From contig JANYDS010000086.1 in NCBI GenBank assembly GCA_025363475.1, forward strand, positions 1 through 44,660: a DNA stretch of 44,660 bases. Direction: 5' to 3'. The notes beneath the pieces were generated by a model. That model did no database searches, had not been told where the DNA came from, and saw only the letters and a program-made list of their open reading frames with translations. The DNA is from Terriglobia bacterium (GTDB lineage: Bacteria; Acidobacteriota; Terriglobia; Bryobacterales; Bryobacteraceae). Both the position numbers and the translations under genes were made by a program. Each line of letters begins with the position of its first letter. Position 1 is the stretch's first letter. Below, piece by piece: positions 18,335 to 26,926 of the stretch.

Positions 18335-18748
18335 ATGGTAAATCGCAGACATTTGTTGGGTGGCGCGGGGGCTTTGCTGGCTCAGGTGCTAGTGGCCGAA
18401 GCTCTTGCCCAAACCGCGCCACAGGGTAATCCGGCTATTTTTGAACATGACCTGCCGGACCTGACGATGAAGAACTGGGCTGTGCGTGTGAACGAGATCA
18501 ATTACAAGCCTGGTGGTGTTTCCGGGCCGCACAGGCACCCCGGCATCACGATTGTTTATGTGGTGGAAGGGGAGATTGTTTCGAAGGTGGGTGATGGTCC
18601 GGAGAAGACCTACGGGCCGGGTCAGATGTTTATGGAGACGCCGGGCGAGTTGCATGCCGTTTCCCGCAACGCGAGTGCGACGAAGCCGGCTCGCTTCATC
18701 GCACTGTTGCTGGCTGAAAAAGGCGTCCCGCTCAGCAAGCCTGCTTAG
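18335..18748 (+). CDS. Secreted cupin-domain protein
   Basis: A 137-residue protein with an export signal (MVNRRHLLGGAGALLAQVLVAEALAQ) that has a twin arginine and a hydrophobic core, possibly Tat-dependent. The single cupin barrel follows: GPHRHPG and YVVEGEI form the first metal motif (two His, one Glu), and PGQMFMETPGELHAV the second with its histidine. Cupins bind a metal and do many reactions; the substrate is not evident. I start at ATG 18335; an in-frame ATG at 18305 would add ten residues before the signal. It converges with the beta-propeller gene, with a 3-bp gap. Confidence 0.82.
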   Translation: MVNRRHLLGGAGALLAQVLVAEALAQTAPQGNPAIFEHDLPDLTMKNWAVRVNEINYKPGGVSGPHRHPGITIVYVVEGEIVSKVGDGPEKTYGPGQMFMETPGELHAVSRNASATKPARFIALLLAEKGVPLSKPA

Positions 18749-18751
18749 TAT

Positions 18752-19759
18752 TTATTGGCCTGCAACTATCACATTGAAGGTATCCGGCTTGATGGAGCGG
18801 CGAGGCGGTTTAGTGGTATCGGCGTTGGGTGTCATCACGTATTCTGCCGCAGGAAGATAGAGCTTCTTTGTCCTGGGGTCGAACGCCATGGTCTTGGCGC
18901 TGGCCTGAGTCTTGAGTTGCTGCCCTGCTTCGTAGACGTCAGCGGATTTCTGCACGAACATATTCACGACGCCTTCACCGGCAGAGACCATCACGGTTTT
19001 AGAATCGGAGTCGAACTCGGCCCAGTCCGCGCCGGTGCCGATGGGGAAGTTCGAGATAACTTTGCCTGAGGCGGCGTCCATTACGACCATCATGGGCTTG
19101 TTGCGACAGGCAATGAAGAGGCGGTTGGTTTTCGCGTCGTAGGCGAGGCCGGTGGGTGTCTTCGCCACTCCGACGGGCATCCGCTTTTTCACTTGCAGTG
19201 TCTTTGGATCAAAGGCGACTACTTCGGAGGATTCTTCGCTGTTGACATAGATGAGACCATCGCTAGCGAAGATGGCCTGTTCACCATCGGCATCGGCTTT
19301 CACGGTGCCGAGAACCTTGCCGGTGTCGGCATCGAGCGCGGTCATATTGTGAGTGCCGTGATTGTTGGTAAAGATACGTTTGGTGGCGGGGTGGTAGTAG
19401 ATACCGTCGGGCTCTTCGCCGACTTCGATTTTGCGGATGACCTTGAGAGTTACTGAATCGAACATGGTGACTTTGTTTTCGCCGCCATTTGAGGTAAAGC
19501 CGTGTTTGAATTCGGCGGCGATGGCGATGCCGTGTACGCCCGGTGTATCGGGAATTGCACCCAGAACCTTGCCGCTGTCGGCGTCGATTACGTTCACCTG
19601 GGTGGAGTGCGACATGTAGAGGTGGCGGGTGGAAGGATCGAGTGTTAGGTAGTCAAACCCGCCGTTGCCAGGTACGGGGTAGCGGGCGAGGATTTTGTAA
19701 TCGGCTGCCTGTGTGGACATTGCCGTGAGCATTAGCAGGGTCAGAACTCTTAGATTCAT
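18752..19759 (-). CDS. Secreted YVTN/YncE-like beta-propeller protein
   Basis: A 335-residue protein with a signal peptide (MNLRVLTLLMLTAMSTQA, cut near residue 18). It has repeated blades of the form V-(I/A)-D-x-D-(S/T)-G-K-V-(L/I)-G, for example VNVIDADSGKVLGAIP, ALDADTGKVLGTVK and VMDAASGKVISNFP, separated by T-N-R-L-F or R-H-L-Y strands. This is the 7-bladed YVTN propeller fold found in periplasmic or surface proteins that bind other proteins or DNA, or act in redox pathways. No catalytic site can be read. The ATG is at 19757-19759. The gene lies tail to tail with the cupin gene. Confidence 0.85.
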   Translation of the reverse strand: MNLRVLTLLMLTAMSTQAADYKILARYPVPGNGGFDYLTLDPSTRHLYMSHSTQVNVIDADSGKVLGAIPDTPGVHGIAIAAEFKHGFTSNGGENKVTMFDSVTLKVIRKIEVGEEPDGIYYHPATKRIFTNNHGTHNMTALDADTGKVLGTVKADADGEQAIFASDGLIYVNSEESSEVVAFDPKTLQVKKRMPVGVAKTPTGLAYDAKTNRLFIACRNKPMMVVMDAASGKVISNFPIGTGADWAEFDSDSKTVMVSAGEGVVNMFVQKSADVYEAGQQLKTQASAKTMAFDPRTKKLYLPAAEYVMTPNADTTKPPRRSIKPDTFNVIVAGQ

Positions 19760-19908
19760 GATTGAGGTCTCCTGACTGAGGCTACCGTTGTAGTCTGAAA
19801 ATCAGATGAATTTGCACCCGATGGGGTGGATTCATGCGCCGAACACCGAGTTGGTGTGTTCGACGGTTGAACCTATCGCTGCCCTGCCTCATTTGTTACT
19901 ATGGGGTT

Positions 19909-19928
19909 TGACAGGATGGCACCTGTCA
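19909..19928. repeat. Perfect inverted repeat TGACAGG-N6-CCTGTCA
   Basis: Seven bases (19909-19915) and their exact complement (19922-19928) around six bases. The left arm is part of TTGACA at 19908-19913, which could be a -35 for tRNA-Gly or the cys operon. An operator that controls this unit is plausible. No good -10 was found at the right distance. Confidence 0.5.
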
Positions 19929-19954
19929 GGCGAGACTTGAAGTTCCGCTTAAAA

Positions 19955-20030
<76 letters not shown>

Positions 20031-20046
20031 TACATCTCCAATTCAA

Positions 20047-20784
20047 ATGGACCCTGTACTTTCCGCACGTGAAGCCGTTGCCGCGGCCATTCAGGAATTC
20101 GGCACCTCCCTTGCAGTGCTCAGCAGTTTTCAGCGTGAAGACGTGGCGCTGACCGATCTGGTTTTGACGGTAGCTCCGGGTGTTCGTGTTCTGACGCTCG
20201 ATACGGGCCGTGTTCCCCCTGCTACTGATGCGATTATTGCTGCCATTGAAGCGCGGTATTCAGTGAAAGTTGAGCGCATCATTCCCGATCAGGCGGAGGT
20301 TCATGCGATGGTTGCGCAACATGGCCTGAATCTCTTCTATGACAACGTTCCGAATCGGATGCTTTGCTGTGATATCCGCAAGTCTCGGCCGTTGAAGCTG
20401 GGTTTGGCTGGTATTGCGGCTTACTTCACCGGGTTGCGGCGGGCGCAGGCTAAATCGCGGGCTAATATCGAAGTTTTTGATCGTTCGGCTGAACAGGTGA
20501 AGGTGAGTCCGCTGGCTGACTGGAGTACGGACGATGTGGTCCGTTATACAACCGAGCGGGGGTTACCGGAACATGCGCTCTATACAGCCGGCTACACCAG
20601 CATTGGATGTGACCCCTGCACTCGTGCGATTGTGGCGGGTGAAGATGAGCGGGCTGGCCGCTGGTGGTGGGAATCAGAAGATGCGGTGAAGGAATGCGGG
20701 CTGCATTTCACGGCGGATGGTAAAGCGGAGCGGACGGTAGATGTTCTGCTGCGCGAAGTGTTGACGGTGGCGCAGAGGGCGTGA
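20047..20784 (+). CDS. cysH: Adenylyl-sulfate (APS/PAPS) reductase, iron-sulfur type
   Basis: A 245-residue reductase that turns APS or PAPS into sulfite with thioredoxin in assimilatory sulfate reduction. SSFQREDVAL opens the adenylyl-binding fold, and TLDTGRVPP replaces the usual LDTG-F-P loop. CCDIRKSRPL and GCDPC are the CC and CxxC pairs that bind the [4Fe-4S] cluster found in APS reductases and in Bacillus-type dual enzymes. KECGLH near the C-terminus carries the catalytic cysteine. The following kinase gene starts inside the stop (GTGA), so PAPS is probably made alongside; which nucleotide is the true substrate is open. No ATP sulfurylase gene is in the window. Confidence 0.93.
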   Translation: MDPVLSAREAVAAAIQEFGTSLAVLSSFQREDVALTDLVLTVAPGVRVLTLDTGRVPPATDAIIAAIEARYSVKVERIIPDQAEVHAMVAQHGLNLFYDNVPNRMLCCDIRKSRPLKLGLAGIAAYFTGLRRAQAKSRANIEVFDRSAEQVKVSPLADWSTDDVVRYTTERGLPEHALYTAGYTSIGCDPCTRAIVAGEDERAGRWWWESEDAVKECGLHFTADGKAERTVDVLLREVLTVAQRA

Positions 20785-21311
20785 CCCATTCCGGCTTCAC
20801 TCTCTGGTTGACTGGTTTATCCGGCGCAGGTAAGTCCACGCTTTCAGAGTTGGTGATGGCGCGGTTGCGTGAGGGTGGAGCACGGGCTGAATTGCTGGAT
20901 GGCGATGTGGTGCGGGCGCGGCTTTCTCCTGGGTTGGGCTACAGCCGTGAGGACCGGGATGCCAATGTGCGCCGGCTGGGGTTTATCAGTGAACTGCTTT
21001 CGCGCAATGGTGTGATTGCTGTTGTGGCGGCGATCTCTCCCTATCGGGCTACGAGGGATGAAGTGAAGAGCCGCATTCCGGATTTTGTTGAGATTTTCGT
21101 GGAATGCCCGATTGACGTACTTGCCTCACGTGATGTGAAGGGGTTGTACAAGCGGGCGATGGCTGGTGAAGTGGCCAATTTTACGGGTGTTTCTGATCCT
21201 TATGAAGCGCCGCTGGATGCTGCGGTGGTGGTTCATTCTGACTGCGAATCAGTGGATGAGAGCGTGGAGAAGATCTGGGCTGAACTGGTACGGCGAGGGC
21301 TTATTTCGTGA
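20781..21311 (+). CDS. cysC: Adenylyl-sulfate kinase
   Basis: A 176-residue P-loop kinase that phosphorylates APS at the 3' position to give PAPS. LWLTGLSGAGKST is the Walker A loop. LLDGDVVRARLSPGLGYSREDRDANVRRLGFIS is the APS-binding region, and AISPYRATRDEVKSRI and VKGLYKRAMAGE are family motifs. Length and order equal those of stand-alone CysC. It starts with GTG in a 4-bp overlap with cysH and ends in a GTGA overlap with the PHP gene, so the three are translationally coupled. Confidence 0.95.
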   Translation: MTHSGFTLWLTGLSGAGKSTLSELVMARLREGGARAELLDGDVVRARLSPGLGYSREDRDANVRRLGFISELLSRNGVIAVVAAISPYRATRDEVKSRIPDFVEIFVECPIDVLASRDVKGLYKRAMAGEVANFTGVSDPYEAPLDAAVVVHSDCESVDESVEKIWAELVRRGLIS

Positions 21312-22147
21312 TTGATCTGCATAGCCATACGGACCGTTCGGACGGCACTTTCACGCCGCAGGAGCTGGTGGCTGAAGCGGTGCGCGTGGGGTTGAGTGCG
21401 CTGGCCATTACAGATCACGATACGTTTCAGGGTTACTATGATGCGGTTCCGTTTGCGGCGGACGCGGGTTTGGAACTGATTTGCGGGATTGAGCTTTCGA
21501 CCCGTTATCAGGGAAATTCCGTGCATTTATTGGGATATTTCCTGCATTCTGCTCCTTCGGCTGAGCTTCAGACATGGCTGGCTTTTCTGCTGGAGAACCG
21601 GCGGGAGCGGAATGTACGGCTGATTCATAAGCTGCAGTCGCTGGGTGTGGACATTACATTGGCTGAGGTTGAGGCGAGGGGCAAGACTTTGACGGCGCGT
21701 CCGCATTTCGCGCGGGTGTTGATGGAGAAGGGTTACGCGAAGGATGTTCAGAACGCGTTTGACCTTTATCTGGATGAATCAGCAAAGGGTTATGTGCAGC
21801 GCCATGAGGTGCCGATGGAGGATGCGCTGGAGCGGATTCTGAAGGCTGGAGGGATTCCTTCACTGGCGCATCCGGTGCGTGTGGCGAAGAATAACTGGGA
21901 GAAACTGGCTGGCTACGTTGAGGATTTGGCGGGGTATGGGTTGCGTGCGGTTGAGGTTTACCACAGCGACCATAGCCCGGAAAATGTGTCTTATTACAAG
22001 TCCCTGGCGGATCGGAATGATTTGGCTGTGACGGGCGGGTCAGATTTCCATGGCGGGAATAAACCGACGATTGCGCTGGGTACCGGGCAGCGGGGGAATC
22101 TGAATGTGCCGGACAGCGTGCTTCTGGATTTGAAGCAGTTGAGTTAG
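21308..22147 (+). CDS. PHP-domain phosphoesterase, probable pAp/oligonucleotide phosphatase
   Basis: A 279-residue PHP metallophosphatase. DLHSHTDRSDG, ITDHDTF, GIELS, SLAHPVR and GGSDFHG supply the histidines and acids of the tri-metal site. It is closest in layout to the YciV/RNase AM and CV1693 group, which removes the 3' phosphate of 3',5'-bisphosphonucleotides such as pAp. pAp is the toxic by-product when PAPS is reduced. Its GTG start overlaps the cysC stop by 4 bp, so it is made together with the enzymes that would produce pAp. That substrate is inferred from context and family. Confidence 0.88.
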   Translation: MIDLHSHTDRSDGTFTPQELVAEAVRVGLSALAITDHDTFQGYYDAVPFAADAGLELICGIELSTRYQGNSVHLLGYFLHSAPSAELQTWLAFLLENRRERNVRLIHKLQSLGVDITLAEVEARGKTLTARPHFARVLMEKGYAKDVQNAFDLYLDESAKGYVQRHEVPMEDALERILKAGGIPSLAHPVRVAKNNWEKLAGYVEDLAGYGLRAVEVYHSDHSPENVSYYKSLADRNDLAVTGGSDFHGGNKPTIALGTGQRGNLNVPDSVLLDLKQLS

Positions 22148-22151
22148 GTTC

Positions 22152-22228
22152 TGGTGGGCCCGAGCAGATTCGAACTGCTGACCTGTCGCTTAGGAGGCGG
22201 CCGCTCTATCCATCTGAGCTACGGGCCC
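22152..22228 (-). tRNA. tRNA-Arg (CCT)
   Basis: Acceptor GGGCCCG pairs with CGGGCCC, with discriminator A and encoded CCA (complement of 22152-22154). The loop CTCCTAA gives anticodon CCT for AGG codons. The anticodon stem has one C-A mismatch at 28:42. It sits between the cys operon and purD, 16 bp from purD. Confidence 0.93.
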
Positions 22229-22244
22229 TTTTGAGGCTACTGCA

Positions 22245-23420
22245 TTATCTCTCAAACCATCTTCTCAAACCACGCTCCCCAATGTCTCGCCTGTAGTGCA
22301 TTCCTTCGAAATGGATCTGGCTGACTGCCGCGTAGGCTTTATCGATGCTGGTTTTCAAGTCCAGGCCTTTGGCTGTGACTCCGAGTACCCGTCCCCCGTT
22401 GGTGAGCAGGTGGCTGCTTTCGTGTTTCGTGGCGGCTTCGAAGACTACGGCGTCTTTCACGTTCTCAATTCCGGTGATCTGCTTGCCCGTTTCAAAGTGG
22501 CCGGGATAACCTCCGGAGGCCATTACGATGCAGGTCGCCGGTTCCGGTGACCATTCGAGGCTGTCGCAATTGAGCGAGCCACGGGCTGCTGCCATCAACA
22601 CTTCACCCCAGTCGCTTTCGAGGCGCATCATCAGTGGCTGGGTCTCTGGGTCTCCCAGTCGTACGTTGAATTCGAGGACGCTGGGGCCATCGGCGGTCAT
22701 CATCAAGCCGGCGTAGAGGAAACCGGTGAACTGCGTTGCGGCGATGACCGGGTTGATGATACGGTCCATGATGTGCTGTTGCTGGGCTTCCGTAATGATG
22801 CGGGAATCGGAGAAGGCGCCCATGCCGCCGGTGTTGGGGCCCTGGTCGTTATCGAAGACACGCTTGTGGTCCTGTGATGGTTCCAGCGGTACGGCGCGTT
22901 TGCCATCGCAGAGGACGATGAAGCTGACTTCTTCACCTTCGAGAAATTCTTCCATAACCATGGGGAATGGCAGTGTGGCGATGGCTTCTTCGGCTTCGGC
23001 GCGGTTCTGGGCAATGACGACGCCCTTCCCTGCTGCGAGGCCATCTGTCTTAAGGACCATGGGGTAGCGGAATTCGGCTAGTGCGGTTTGGGCTTCCGTT
23101 GCACTGGAAACGGTACGGAACCGGGCGGTGGGGATGCCGATGCGCTCCATAAAGCGCTTCGAGTGGATTTTGCTGCCTTCGAGGGCTGCATTTTCCGCTG
23201 TGGGGCCGACGATAGCGAGGCCGCGCGCGCGGAACTGGTCCACTACACCGGCTACGAGGGGTGCTTCGGGACCGACTACCGTGAGGTCGATGCCGCTTTT
23301 CTCGACAAATTGAACATAATCCGCATCTGCGCGGAAAATCTGCGTAACTGAAGGGGATTTCTCTAAACGCCAGCGCAGGGCATGTTCCCGCCCTCCGTTG
23401 CCAATGACCAGGACTTTCAC
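22245..23420 (-). CDS. purD: Phosphoribosylamine-glycine ligase (GAR synthetase), shortened
   Basis: A 391-residue ATP-grasp ligase for the second step of purine synthesis. [15 protein letters not shown] opens it. [46 protein letters not shown] and [11 protein letters not shown] are canonical. Compared with E. coli PurD, two pieces are absent in frame: about 20 residues after SPSVTQIF that normally include the conserved PGNAG turn, and about 10 residues before MEEFLEG (the GDAG-type loop). The rest is intact, so this is a compact but probably working enzyme. It starts with GTG at 23418-23420, only 7 bp from the divergent mnmG start. Confidence 0.93.
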   Translation of the reverse strand: MKVLVIGNGGREHALRWRLEKSPSVTQIFRADADYVQFVEKSGIDLTVVGPEAPLVAGVVDQFRARGLAIVGPTAENAALEGSKIHSKRFMERIGIPTARFRTVSSATEAQTALAEFRYPMVLKTDGLAAGKGVVIAQNRAEAEEAIATLPFPMVMEEFLEGEEVSFIVLCDGKRAVPLEPSQDHKRVFDNDQGPNTGGMGAFSDSRIITEAQQQHIMDRIINPVIAATQFTGFLYAGLMMTADGPSVLEFNVRLGDPETQPLMMRLESDWGEVLMAAARGSLNCDSLEWSPEPATCIVMASGGYPGHFETGKQITGIENVKDAVVFEAATKHESSHLLTNGGRVLGVTAKGLDLKTSIDKAYAAVSQIHFEGMHYRRDIGERGLRRWFER

Positions 23421-23427
23421 AGATACA

Positions 23428-25260
23428 ATGGTAACAGTGGAAACCTACGATATCGTGATCATTGGCGGAGGCCACGCGGGCTGTGAGGCTGCGCGGGCCG
23501 GGGCGCGACTGGGGCTGCGTACTGCCCTGATTACGATGAATGCTGATTTGATTGCTCAGATGTCGTGTAATCCAGCGATTGGCGGGATTGCCAAGGGTCA
23601 TCTGGTTCGCGAGATTGACGCGCTGGGCGGGGTGATGGGTGAGGTCACTGATGCCGTGGGGATCCAGTTTCGGCTACTGAATACGAGTCGGGGGCCGGCG
23701 GTTTGGTCTCCACGGGCGCAGTGCGATAAGAAGCAGTACCGGATTCGCATGAAGGAAGTGCTGGAGCGTGAGCCGAACCTGCATATCAAGCAGGCCGAGG
23801 TGGCGGCGCTGATTATTGAGGGCGGACGGGTTTGCGGCGTGAAGTTGATGGATGGCCGGGGGATTCGGTGTCAGGCTGTGATTATCACGACCGGGACCTT
23901 TCTGAATGGCCGGGCGCATATCGGGGAGACGCAGTTTAGTTGTGGTCGGAATGGGGAACCGCCGTCGGAAGTGCTGGCGCAGCAGATCCGCAGCTTGAAT
24001 TTGCCCTGGACGCGACTGAAGACCGGCACGCCGCCCCGTTTGGATGCCCGGTCTATCGATTTCTCTAAGTTTGAACCACAGTTTGGGGATGCGGAGCCAG
24101 TTCCCTTTTCATTTCTGACGGATAAGATCGACCGGCCGCAGATTCAGTGCTATCTGGCGCGGACAAATGCGGAGACGAAGCGGGTGATTCAGGAGAGTAT
24201 TGGGCGCTCTCCTCTGTATAGCGGTCAGATTGAGGGGATTGGGCCGCGGTACTGCCCTTCCATCGAAGACAAGTTCGTGAAATTTCCGGACAAGGAGAGC
24301 CATCAGCTGTTTTTGGAGCCGGAAGGCCTGGATACGAACGAAATTTACGTGAACGGGATGTCGACGAGTATGCCTACGGATGTGCAGGAGGCTTTTATTG
24401 CGTCGATTCCGGGGTTGGAGCGGGCGGAGATGATCCGGCCCGGCTATGCAATTGAATATGATGCGGTGGATGCGCGGGAACTGGATCATCGGCTGGAAGT
24501 GAAGAAACTGCCTGGTTTGTTCCTGGCGGGGCAGATTAATGGCACTTCGGGATATGAGGAAGCGGCCGGGCAGGGGTTGATGGCGGGCATTAACGCGGCG
24601 CAGATGATTTTGGGGCGTGCTCCGGTGATTATTCGGCGGTCGGAGGGGTATCTGGGGATCATGATTGACGATCTGATTACCAAGGGGACTGATGAACCCT
24701 ACCGCATGTTTACTTCGCGGGCGGAGTATCGGTTGCATTTAAGGGTAGACAACGCCGATGCGCGTCTGACGCCGATCGGGGAAGAGATAGGTTTGGCTAC
24801 GCCGGAGCGGGTTTCGCTTTTTGCGCATAAACGAGCCCAAACGGAGAAGTTGATGAAGGCGTTTGAGACGGGGTCAGGTCCGGCGAAGCAAGGTGCGGCG
24901 CTGCGCAAGACGGAAGCGCGCATAAACGAACTGTTGCCATGGATTCATGAGGTTTTGGGCGAGGAACCCGTTCGTGGCGTGTTGATGACGGTGGAGACTG
25001 AAGTTAAATACGCCGGTTATATGGATCAGCAGCGGCGGCAGTTGGAGCGGTTGCAGAATTCGGATTCGAGGGCGATCCCGATGGAGATGCAGTTTGCCGG
25101 GATCCCAGGGCTTTCGCGCGAGGTGGGTGAGAAGTTGGAGCGGGTGAGGCCAGCGACTTTGGGTCAGGCGGCGAGAATTCCAGGGGTTACGCCGGCGGCT
25201 GTGGCGATTCTGGATATTTACCTGACCCTCGGCATGAATGTTTCACGTGAAACATGCTAG
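23428..25260 (+). CDS. mnmG: tRNA uridine-5-carboxymethylaminomethyl modification enzyme MnmG (GidA)
   Basis: A 610-residue FAD enzyme that, with MnmE, modifies U34 of several tRNAs. [15 protein letters not shown] is the FAD-binding loop. [65 protein letters not shown] and GYEEAAGQG are signatures. The C-terminal part ([17 protein letters not shown]) is the MnmE-binding domain. I start at ATG 23428; a GTG at 23437 is also possible and would give METYD, with TACAAT seven bases upstream. The last codons contain a perfect parS site, which makes the C-terminal tail NVSRETC. parA follows after 9 bp, the familiar mnmG-parA-parB order. Confidence 0.96.
   Translation: MVTVETYDIVIIGGGHAGCEAARAGARLGLRTALITMNADLIAQMSCNPAIGGIAKGHLVREIDALGGVMGEVTDAVGIQFRLLNTSRGPAVWSPRAQCDKKQYRIRMKEVLEREPNLHIKQAEVAALIIEGGRVCGVKLMDGRGIRCQAVIITTGTFLNGRAHIGETQFSCGRNGEPPSEVLAQQIRSLNLPWTRLKTGTPPRLDARSIDFSKFEPQFGDAEPVPFSFLTDKIDRPQIQCYLARTNAETKRVIQESIGRSPLYSGQIEGIGPRYCPSIEDKFVKFPDKESHQLFLEPEGLDTNEIYVNGMSTSMPTDVQEAFIASIPGLERAEMIRPGYAIEYDAVDARELDHRLEVKKLPGLFLAGQINGTSGYEEAAGQGLMAGINAAQMILGRAPVIIRRSEGYLGIMIDDLITKGTDEPYRMFTSRAEYRLHLRVDNADARLTPIGEEIGLATPERVSLFAHKRAQTEKLMKAFETGSGPAKQGAALRKTEARINELLPWIHEVLGEEPVRGVLMTVETEVKYAGYMDQQRRQLERLQNSDSRAIPMEMQFAGIPGLSREVGEKLERVRPATLGQAARIPGVTPAAVAILDIYLTLGMNVSRETC
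25239..25254. promoter_or_regulatory. parS: parS centromere site (perfect palindrome)
   Basis: TGTTTCACGTGAAACA is an exact match to the widespread chromosomal parS consensus. It lies inside the mnmG reading frame, six bases before the end of the gene and 15 bp before parA. ParB would nucleate here and spread. Confidence 0.93.
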
Positions 25261-25269
25261 ATTGACGAC

Positions 25270-26058
25270 TTGAGCAGAGTCATCGCGATAACCAATCAAA
25301 AGGGCGGCGTAGGGAAGACTACGACCGCTATCAACCTCGCAGCCGCGCTTGCCGCGAGCGAGGTTAAAGTTCTCCTTATAGATACTGACCCACAGGGAAA
25401 TTCAACCAGTGGGCTGGGAATAGCCAAAACAGACGGTTTGCAGACCATCTATCAGGTTTTAGTCGACGGGTCACCCGTTCAAGATGCAATTTGTCATACC
25501 GAAACCCCTGGTCTGGATTTATTGCCGGCAGACAAGAACCTGATTGGCGCAAATCTGGATTTGGTGGGCAGTGACCAGCGAGAGACTATTCTGGCCACAG
25601 CCATAGCCGGGATTCGTGATCAATATCAGTACATACTGATTGATTGCCCGCCAGCCCTTGATCTTTTGACGCTAAACGCTCTGATGGCGGCGGATGCGGT
25701 TATTATTCCCATTCAGTGCGAGTTCTTCGCTCTGGAAGGAGTTTCCGGGCTGATGGACACCATTGACCGGATTCGGGATTCGTTTGGCCATCCCCTGGAT
25801 ATTGAGGGGATTCTGTTGACGATGTACGACGAACGCACCAATCTGGCCCGCCAGGTGGCAGCCGACTTACGGGAATTCTTTGGCAGCGAAGTCTTCCGTA
25901 CAGTGATTCCGCGCAGTATCCGTCTGGCGGAAGCGCCCAGCCATGGCAAATCAATTTTGACTTACGACCCGGCTTCCAAGGGATCAGAAGCATACATTCA
26001 ACTGGCGAAGGAGGTTCTTGCAAATGGCCAAAAGCGATCCGAGAAAAGCGCTGGGTAA
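25270..26058 (+). CDS. parA: Chromosome partitioning ATPase ParA (Soj)
   Basis: A 262-residue deviant Walker-type ATPase. KGGVGKTTTAINLAAALA holds the signature and catalytic lysines, LLIDTDPQGN the second aspartate, and YILIDCPPALDLLTLNAL the Walker B strand. It binds DNA as an ATP dimer and is released by ParB, which pulls the parS region. There is no N-terminal helix-turn-helix, as in the chromosomal (type Ib) kind. The start is TTG at 25270, 9 bp after mnmG. parB begins inside its 3' end. Confidence 0.96.
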   Translation: MSRVIAITNQKGGVGKTTTAINLAAALAASEVKVLLIDTDPQGNSTSGLGIAKTDGLQTIYQVLVDGSPVQDAICHTETPGLDLLPADKNLIGANLDLVGSDQRETILATAIAGIRDQYQYILIDCPPALDLLTLNALMAADAVIIPIQCEFFALEGVSGLMDTIDRIRDSFGHPLDIEGILLTMYDERTNLARQVAADLREFFGSEVFRTVIPRSIRLAEAPSHGKSILTYDPASKGSEAYIQLAKEVLANGQKRSEKSAG

Positions 26059-26926
26059 GGGGATCCACTCCCTTCTGCCCGCAAGGAATACCTCTTCGAC
26101 GGCTGCGGCAGCAGTTCCGGTCAAGGAATCTCTGGTTGGGGTACAAGTCCTTCCGATTGAACATGTTGCGCCGAATCCACACCAGCCGCGCAGACTCTTT
26201 GACGAGGGCTCGCTGATGGAATTACAGCAATCGATTGAGCAGGATGGGGTGATCCAGCCGATCCTTGTCCGCAAGACCGGCCCGCAGAAATACGAGATTA
26301 TTGCGGGCGAGCGGCGATGGCGCGCGGCGACCGCCGCTGGCTTGAAAGAAGTTCCCGTGATTGTGCGGGATGCAACGGATGAACGCGTTCATGAACTGGC
26401 GCTCATTGAAAACATCCAGCGCGAAGATTTGAATCCCATGGAACTGGCGGTTGGGTTCCAGCGGATGGCGCAACTTGGTTTGAGCCATGAAGAGATTGGG
26501 CGCAAGACAGGAAAGCAGCGGACCACGGTTACCAATGCGTTGAGATTGCTCCAGTTACCGCAAAAAATAGGAACGATGATTGCGGCGAACGTGCTTTCGG
26601 CAGGTCACGCGCGGGCGTTGCTCCGGTTTGATGATCCTGAAATGCAGTTCGCGGTGGCGCGGCGGGCTGTGGATGAACAGTGGTCGGTCCGGCAGATTGA
26701 GGATTTTACGCGGCCGGCGCCTGTTGAAGGAAAAAAGGCGAAGGGCAAGGTAGAACCGCCTCCGCTCGATGCCAATGTGAAGTTTGCCATCGATGAGATG
26801 GAGCGGGTGCTGGGTACCCGCGTTCGGATTTCAAGCAAAGGCCCTAACAAAGGGCAGATCGAGATTGAATACTACTCAGATGACGATCTCAACCGCGTTT
26901 ACGAGGCCATAGTTGGCGCGCCGTAG
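26024..26926 (+). CDS. parB: Chromosome partitioning CTPase ParB (Spo0J)
   Basis: A 300-residue ParB. LGKGIHSLLP near the start is the ParA-contact segment. PNPHQPRRLFD and IAGERRWRAA form the CTP-binding domain, the latter being the GERRxR motif. ENIQREDLNPMELA and LSHEEIGRKTGKQRTTVTNALRLLQLP form the parS-binding helix-turn-helix domain. A proline-rich linker and a C-terminal dimerisation domain (VLGTRVRISSKGPNKGQIEIEYYS) follow. The ATG at 26024 is preceded by AAGGAGG inside parA, a 35-bp overlap; an in-frame ATG at 26018 is less well placed. Confidence 0.96.
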   Translation: MAKSDPRKALGKGIHSLLPARNTSSTAAAAVPVKESLVGVQVLPIEHVAPNPHQPRRLFDEGSLMELQQSIEQDGVIQPILVRKTGPQKYEIIAGERRWRAATAAGLKEVPVIVRDATDERVHELALIENIQREDLNPMELAVGFQRMAQLGLSHEEIGRKTGKQRTTVTNALRLLQLPQKIGTMIAANVLSAGHARALLRFDDPEMQFAVARRAVDEQWSVRQIEDFTRPAPVEGKKAKGKVEPPPLDANVKFAIDEMERVLGTRVRISSKGPNKGQIEIEYYSDDDLNRVYEAIVGAP

